Shown piece by piece: positions 60,546 to 64,000 of a DNA stretch of 64,000 nt. The position numbers and the translations under genes are program-made. Every line of letters begins with the position of its first letter. The first letter of the stretch is position 1. Below the pieces are notes generated by a model that saw only the letters and a list, made by a program, of their open reading frames with translations, had not been told where the DNA came from and made no database searches. The stretch is from Betaproteobacteria bacterium (GTDB lineage: Bacteria > Pseudomonadota > Gammaproteobacteria > Burkholderiales > Burkholderiaceae_C), in the NCBI GenBank assembly GCA_025356445.1, contig JANXSZ010000016.1, positions 1 through 64,000 on the forward strand. The letters are read 5' to 3'.

Positions 60546-61427
60546 ATGAGTGCAACCTCAGTCACGAACGCCAATGGCCAAGCCATCACCACCGTCGGCA
60601 TCATCGGTGCCGGCACCATGGGCAATGGGATTGCCCAGGCCTGCGCCACGTCCGGCGTGAACGTGGTCATGGTGGACATTTCAGATGCGGCTGTCGCCAA
60701 AGGCATTGCAGCCCTCTCAGGCAGCCTGGACCGCCTGATCAAGAAAGACAAAATCACCGTTGCCGACAAAGAAGCCGCGCTGGCCCGGGTCAAAGGCTCG
60801 ACCGATTACGCCGATTTGGCCGTTGCCCAGCTGGTCATCGAGGCGGCGACGGAGAATTTCGAGCTGAAAGTCAAAATCCTCAAGCAGCTTGACACCCTGC
60901 TGCCTGCGGACGTGCTGATTGCGACCAACACCTCGTCTATCTCCATCACCCAGCTGGCCGCTGTCACACAACGTGCTGACCGCTTTATCGGGATGCATTT
61001 TTTCAACCCCGTACCGATGATGGCGTTGGTGGAAATCATCCGTGGCTTGCAAACCAGCGATGCCACCCACGCCGCTGTCGCCGCCTTGGCCGTGACCCTG
61101 GGCAAAACCCCCATCACGGTGAAGAACGCGCCCGGTTTCGTTGTCAACCGCATCCTGGTGCCAATGATTAACGAGGCGCTGTTCGTGCTGGCCGAAGGCT
61201 TGGCGACGGCTGAAGACATTGACGCTGGCATGAAGCTGGGCTGTAACCAGCCGATTGGCCCTCTGGCGTTGGCCGACATGATTGGTCTGGACGTGTGTCT
61301 GGCGGTGATGAACGTTTACTTGACCGAATACGGCGACTCCAAATACCGCCCTTGCCCCTTGCTCAAAGAAATGGTGGCCGCAGGGCGTTTGGGGCGCAAG
61401 ACCGGGCAGGGCGTGTATACGTACTGA
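60546..61427 (+). CDS. 3-hydroxybutyryl-CoA dehydrogenase
   Basis: A 293-residue single-domain-pair enzyme: NAD loop GIIGAGTMGNGIAQACA, then VIEAATENFELKVKIL, the NTSSISIT segment, the catalytic His in IGMHFFNPVPMMALVEII, and the C-terminal domain with PGFVVNRILVPMINEA. It oxidises (S)-3-hydroxybutyryl-CoA in beta-oxidation or butanoate/PHB metabolism. AGGAG lies 8 bases before the ATG. The crotonase gene follows on the same strand after 91 bases and acts on the linked substrate class. Confidence 0.92.
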   Translation: MSATSVTNANGQAITTVGIIGAGTMGNGIAQACATSGVNVVMVDISDAAVAKGIAALSGSLDRLIKKDKITVADKEAALARVKGSTDYADLAVAQLVIEAATENFELKVKILKQLDTLLPADVLIATNTSSISITQLAAVTQRADRFIGMHFFNPVPMMALVEIIRGLQTSDATHAAVAALAVTLGKTPITVKNAPGFVVNRILVPMINEALFVLAEGLATAEDIDAGMKLGCNQPIGPLALADMIGLDVCLAVMNVYLTEYGDSKYRPCPLLKEMVAAGRLGRKTGQGVYTY

Positions 61428-61518
61428 GCATGAGGCGGGGGACAAGGTCGTGTAGGTGACGGTTGATTCTGAGGTGCTGGTGTTCAATAGTGACCCCTCC
61501 TCACTGCCTCAAAAAACC

Positions 61519-62337
61519 ATGTCCACCACCCCTGAAAACCCCATTCATCCCGAAGGGAGCATTGACTGCACCATGCAAGGCCATGTGCTGCTGATTGGCA
61601 TCAACCGGCCCAACAAGCGTAACGGCTTCACGCTCAAAATGTTCCGCGAGTTGGGTGAGGCTTACACCCGTCTGGACGACGACCCCAGCCTGCGCGTGGG
61701 GGTGCTGCATGCCATGGGCGACCATTTCACGGCTGGTCTGGATTTGCCTTCCGTTGCCCCGCTGATGAAGCGCGGCGAAAAAGCCGTGCCACTCGGTCTG
61801 GTTGACCCCAACGACCTGGGCTTGCCCGGCTACCGTCGCCGCACCAAGCCGATGGTGGTGGCGGTCAAGGGCATCACCTTCACTGTGGGTATCGAGCTGA
61901 TGCTGGCGGCAGACATCGTGGTCGCGGCGGACGACTGCCGCTTCTCGCAACTCGAAGTCAAGCGCGGCATCATGGCCACAGGTGGGGCCACGTTGCGCAT
62001 GGCCGAGCGTGCGGGCCTGGGCAATGCCATGCTGCATTTGCTGACTGGCGACGAGTTCGGTGCTGCCGAGGCGCTGCGCCTGCACTACGTGCAAAAAGTA
62101 GTGCCTGCGGGCCAAGAGTTGGGCGAAGCGGTGGCCATTGCCCATCGCATTGCGGCCCAAGCCCCGCTCGCTGTGGTCGCCTCGCGCTTGAACGCGCTCA
62201 AAGCGGTGGAAGACGGCCCGATGGCGGCGATGGGTGAATTTATCGCCACGCAGCATGGTTTATCGAACAGTGAAGACGCTGCCGAGGGCGTACGCTCGTT
62301 TGTAGAGCGGCGGCCTGCGGCGTTCACCGGGCGCTGA
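61519..62337 (+). CDS. Enoyl-CoA hydratase/isomerase family protein (crotonase)
   Basis: A 272-residue crotonase-fold protein. The oxyanion-hole segments are GDHFTAGLDLPSV and VKGITFTVGIELMLAADIVVAADD. The usual catalytic Glu of hydratases in the second block is replaced by hydrophobic or small residues (FSQLEVKRGIMATGGATLRM keeps one Glu in LEVKRG), so hydration is not certain; isomerase or other activity is possible. Start 61519 (MSTTPENPIHPEG) is preferred over an upstream in-frame codon. Adjacent to the hydroxyacyl-CoA dehydrogenase. Confidence 0.85.
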   Translation: MSTTPENPIHPEGSIDCTMQGHVLLIGINRPNKRNGFTLKMFRELGEAYTRLDDDPSLRVGVLHAMGDHFTAGLDLPSVAPLMKRGEKAVPLGLVDPNDLGLPGYRRRTKPMVVAVKGITFTVGIELMLAADIVVAADDCRFSQLEVKRGIMATGGATLRMAERAGLGNAMLHLLTGDEFGAAEALRLHYVQKVVPAGQELGEAVAIAHRIAAQAPLAVVASRLNALKAVEDGPMAAMGEFIATQHGLSNSEDAAEGVRSFVERRPAAFTGR

Positions 62338-62422
62338 AGGCCTGCCTGAATCCGCGCTTTCCCTTTACTCCTCTGCAACGCTGTTGACACGGTGTTGCAG
62401 TTTTTGACAATTTATATTGCAC

Positions 62423-62435
62423 ACAATTAAATTGT
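62423..62435. promoter_or_regulatory. OhrR operator palindrome
   Basis: ACAATTAAATTGT is a perfect 13-base dyad (ACAATT-A-AATTGT), matching the known OhrR box core (ACAATT/AATTGT). It lies 16 bases upstream of the ohrR start in an AT-rich patch, so OhrR should repress its own transcription and, if the two genes share an mRNA, that of ohr. Confidence 0.7.
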
Positions 62436-62451
62436 TGAATATAATTTGACC

Positions 62452-62913
62452 ATGACAACGTTAAAGCCCGCACTTACAGCGCCATCCAACCCCGCCTTGT
62501 TGCTCGACAACCAGCTGTGCTTCGCGCTGTATTCCACCTCGCTGGCGATGACCAAGCTCTACAAGCCCTTGCTGGCCGATTTGGGCCTCACCTACCCGCA
62601 ATACCTGGTGATGCTGGTGCTGTGGGAGCGTGATGGGCTGATGGTGTCTGAGCTGGGCGAACGCCTGTTTTTGGATTCCGGCACGCTCACGCCGCTGCTC
62701 AAGCGCATGGAAGTCTCGGGCTGGGTTGCCCGCATCCGTGCGGTGGACGACGAGCGGCGTGTCCATATCACCTTGACCGCTGCGGGGCGTGCCCTGAAAG
62801 TCCGCGCCGCCGACATCCCTGAATGCATCCTCAGCACCGCCCAATGCCCGCTGCCTGAACTCGTGGCCTTGACGCAGCAGGTGCAAGCCTTGCGTCAGCG
62901 GTTCATTGCTTGA
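62452..62913 (+). CDS. ohrR: OhrR, MarR-family organic peroxide sensor
   Basis: A 153-residue winged-helix repressor. The peroxide-sensing cysteine is Cys23 in [12 protein letters not shown], with the partner tyrosines in [14 protein letters not shown], and the wing segment is [17 protein letters not shown] second, C-terminal Cys pair region (ECILSTAQC) suggests the two-Cys mechanism as in Xanthomonas OhrR. The perfect operator palindrome just upstream and ohr 77 bases downstream confirm the assignment. Confidence 0.92.
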   Translation: MTTLKPALTAPSNPALLLDNQLCFALYSTSLAMTKLYKPLLADLGLTYPQYLVMLVLWERDGLMVSELGERLFLDSGTLTPLLKRMEVSGWVARIRAVDDERRVHITLTAAGRALKVRAADIPECILSTAQCPLPELVALTQQVQALRQRFIA

Positions 62914-62990
62914 CGTGACATAACCGTTTAAATTTTTTGTTTTCACCACCCCGCTTCAATCCCGAAGCATTCAACCTCCAGGAGTCCGCT

Positions 62991-63419
62991 ATGACCACCC
63001 ATCTCGATAAAGTTCTCTACACCGCCCACGCTCACACCACCGGTGGCCGCGAAGGCACTTCCCGCAGCAGCGATGGCTTGCTGGACGTGCGTTTGGCCCC
63101 TCCCAAAGAACTCGGCGGCAAGGGCGATGCCACCAACCCCGAGCAATTGTTCGCCGCAGGCTACTCGGCTTGCTTCATGGGTGCGATGAAGCACGTCGCT
63201 GGCATGAAGAAGCTCGTCATCCCCGTTGATGCCGCCATCGACGCCAGCGTTGACTTGGGCCCCATCCCCGCCGGTTTTGGCATCGCTGCCAAGCTGGTGG
63301 TGAGCTTGCCCGGTATGGACCGCGCAGTGGCCCAAGATTTGATCGACACGGCGCACGGCGTGTGCCCCTATTCCAACGCGACTCGCGGTAATATCGACGT
63401 AACCTTAACTTTGGCTTGA
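62991..63419 (+). CDS. ohr: Organic hydroperoxide resistance protein Ohr
   Basis: A 142-residue OsmC-fold peroxiredoxin that reduces organic and fatty-acid hydroperoxides with lipoyl-linked thiols. The catalytic cysteines are Cys61 in SACFMGAM and Cys125 in GVCPYSNATRGN, and the Ohr opening VLYTAHAHTTGGREGTSRSS is present. AGGAG precedes the ATG by eight bases. It follows its repressor gene ohrR. The gap between (62914-62990) has no second OhrR box. Confidence 0.95.
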   Translation: MTTHLDKVLYTAHAHTTGGREGTSRSSDGLLDVRLAPPKELGGKGDATNPEQLFAAGYSACFMGAMKHVAGMKKLVIPVDAAIDASVDLGPIPAGFGIAAKLVVSLPGMDRAVAQDLIDTAHGVCPYSNATRGNIDVTLTLA

Positions 63420-63544
63420 ATTAGGCCCCAATTAGCCTTAATTAAGCCCTGAGCGATCAGGTAACTGTTGCGCAGGTGACTGGTAGGTCGAGCGCACTTT
63501 GACGGGCTATGTCATTGCGGCTAACCTGAGTCTGCGACTGTGTG

Positions 63545-63585
63545 AAACCCCCGTGTTGCGTTGGCAGCACGGGGGTTTTCTTTTA
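63545..63585 (+). terminator. Strong rho-independent terminator downstream of ohr
   Basis: AAACCCCCGTG and CACGGGGGTTT pair with a twelve-base loop, followed by TTCTTTTAT. It lies about 125 bases after ohr and before the promoter region of the last gene. Confidence 0.85.
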
Positions 63586-63658
63586 TGGGGGCATGTCCCA
63601 GTCGCACTTAATTCTTCAACCTGGCTTTCTCACCCTAGCGTTTTATAGCGTTTTTGCC

Positions 63659-64000
63659 ATGACCACACCCGCTACCACCCTTGATTTCCAAGTCCACAAA
63701 ACCGAGTTGACCTCCACCTCTGTGCGCGAGCTGCCCGAGGTTGCGCTGGCTGAGGGCAAAATCCGCCTGCGCATTGAATCCTTTGCCCTCACATCCAACA
63801 ACATCACCTACGCCGCCTTTGGCGATGCGATGAACTACTGGGGCTTTTACCCGTTGGCGGCCGAGGCTGAGGGCACGGCATCCGCGTGGGGCCGTATTCC
63901 CGTCTGGGGCTTTGCGACCGTGGTGGAAAGCCGCGCAGAGGGTGTTGCCGTGGGTGAAAAGTTTTACGGTTACTACCCCATGGCATCCAGCGTGGTGCTC
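63659..64000 (+). CDS. DUF2855 family protein, N-terminal 114 codons (cut by window end)
   Basis: The visible part reads LRIESFALTSNNITYAAFG, then YWGFYPLAAEAEGTASAWG and VWGFATVVESRAEGVAVGEKFYGYYP. These match the start of DUF2855 proteins, which resemble quinone-oxidoreductase/medium-chain reductases without an obvious zinc site; their reaction is unknown. The ATG at 63659 is the first good start. The other roughly 250 residues lie beyond base 64000. Confidence 0.85.
   Translation, partial: MTTPATTLDFQVHKTELTSTSVRELPEVALAEGKIRLRIESFALTSNNITYAAFGDAMNYWGFYPLAAEAEGTASAWGRIPVWGFATVVESRAEGVAVGEKFYGYYPMASSVVL

Noticed and set aside
1-64000. CRISPR array, tRNA, rRNA, prophage, integrase or plasmid origin
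   Set aside because: I scanned for regularly spaced repeats, cloverleaf-like stretches and phage or replication genes and saw none.

Overview
The window looks like a chromosomal segment of a betaproteobacterium, most likely Burkholderiales, family Comamonadaceae (Rhodoferax, Polaromonas or Acidovorax type). This rests on the high GC content, the protein families and their order, and scattered short GCTAT...ATAGC palindromes of a kind I associate with that family. No rRNA, tRNA, CRISPR array or prophage was seen.

Layout. Bases 1-1636 are a gene graveyard: the right end of an IS3-family element, an alpha/beta hydrolase that has lost its start, a Crp/Fnr N-terminal fragment, and a 322-bp IS66-type remnant with both inverted ends. 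Bases 1637-11328 hold a sugar catabolic operon on the minus strand (split transketolase, RpiB-type isomerase, DhaK-DhaL kinase, TIM-barrel isomerase/epimerase, three-part TRAP transporter, SDR dehydrogenase) and a divergent LysR regulator. The best reading is a four-carbon polyol/ketose (threitol, erythritol or erythrulose) route, with D-apiose as an alternative. Bases 11329-14610 hold an unknown Ala/Ser-rich protein with a striking hairpin leader, an ABC half-transporter and a 45-residue secreted peptide. Bases 14633-19758 are the prkA-yeaH-spoVR stress operon behind a consensus sigma-54 promoter. Bases 19763-32149 hold a DUF2805-type protein, a 5'-nucleotidase and an almost complete type II secretion locus (gspG-H-I-J-K-L-M-N-D-E-F, with gspC divergent).

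Bases 32182-35762 contain ilvA with a leader terminator and a 12-codon leader ORF, an OsmC protein, an XRE regulator with a palindromic site, and a wrecked ceramidase-like gene. Bases 35844-45661 contain an MFS-acyltransferase fusion and a telA/xpaC-type module. In that module telA, xpaC, a solute-binding protein and a solute-binding/von Willebrand A lipoprotein are intact, but a zinc-ribbon membrane protein, a YiaA/B protein and a small membrane protein are each broken by a single stop or by frameshifts.

Bases 45700-64000 are mostly housekeeping and accessory genes: dbpA, two PIN-toxin modules, a JmjC-type cupin protein, glutathione reductase with two glutathione transferases, an acyl-CoA ligase, AMP nucleosidase, a diguanylate cyclase, phosphatidylserine decarboxylase, a nitroreductase, a GMC oxidoreductase, a 3-hydroxyacyl-CoA dehydrogenase, a crotonase, ohrR-ohr with a perfect operator palindrome, and the start of a DUF2855 gene. 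All functions are assigned by reading motifs and comparing with remembered families; no database search was run.
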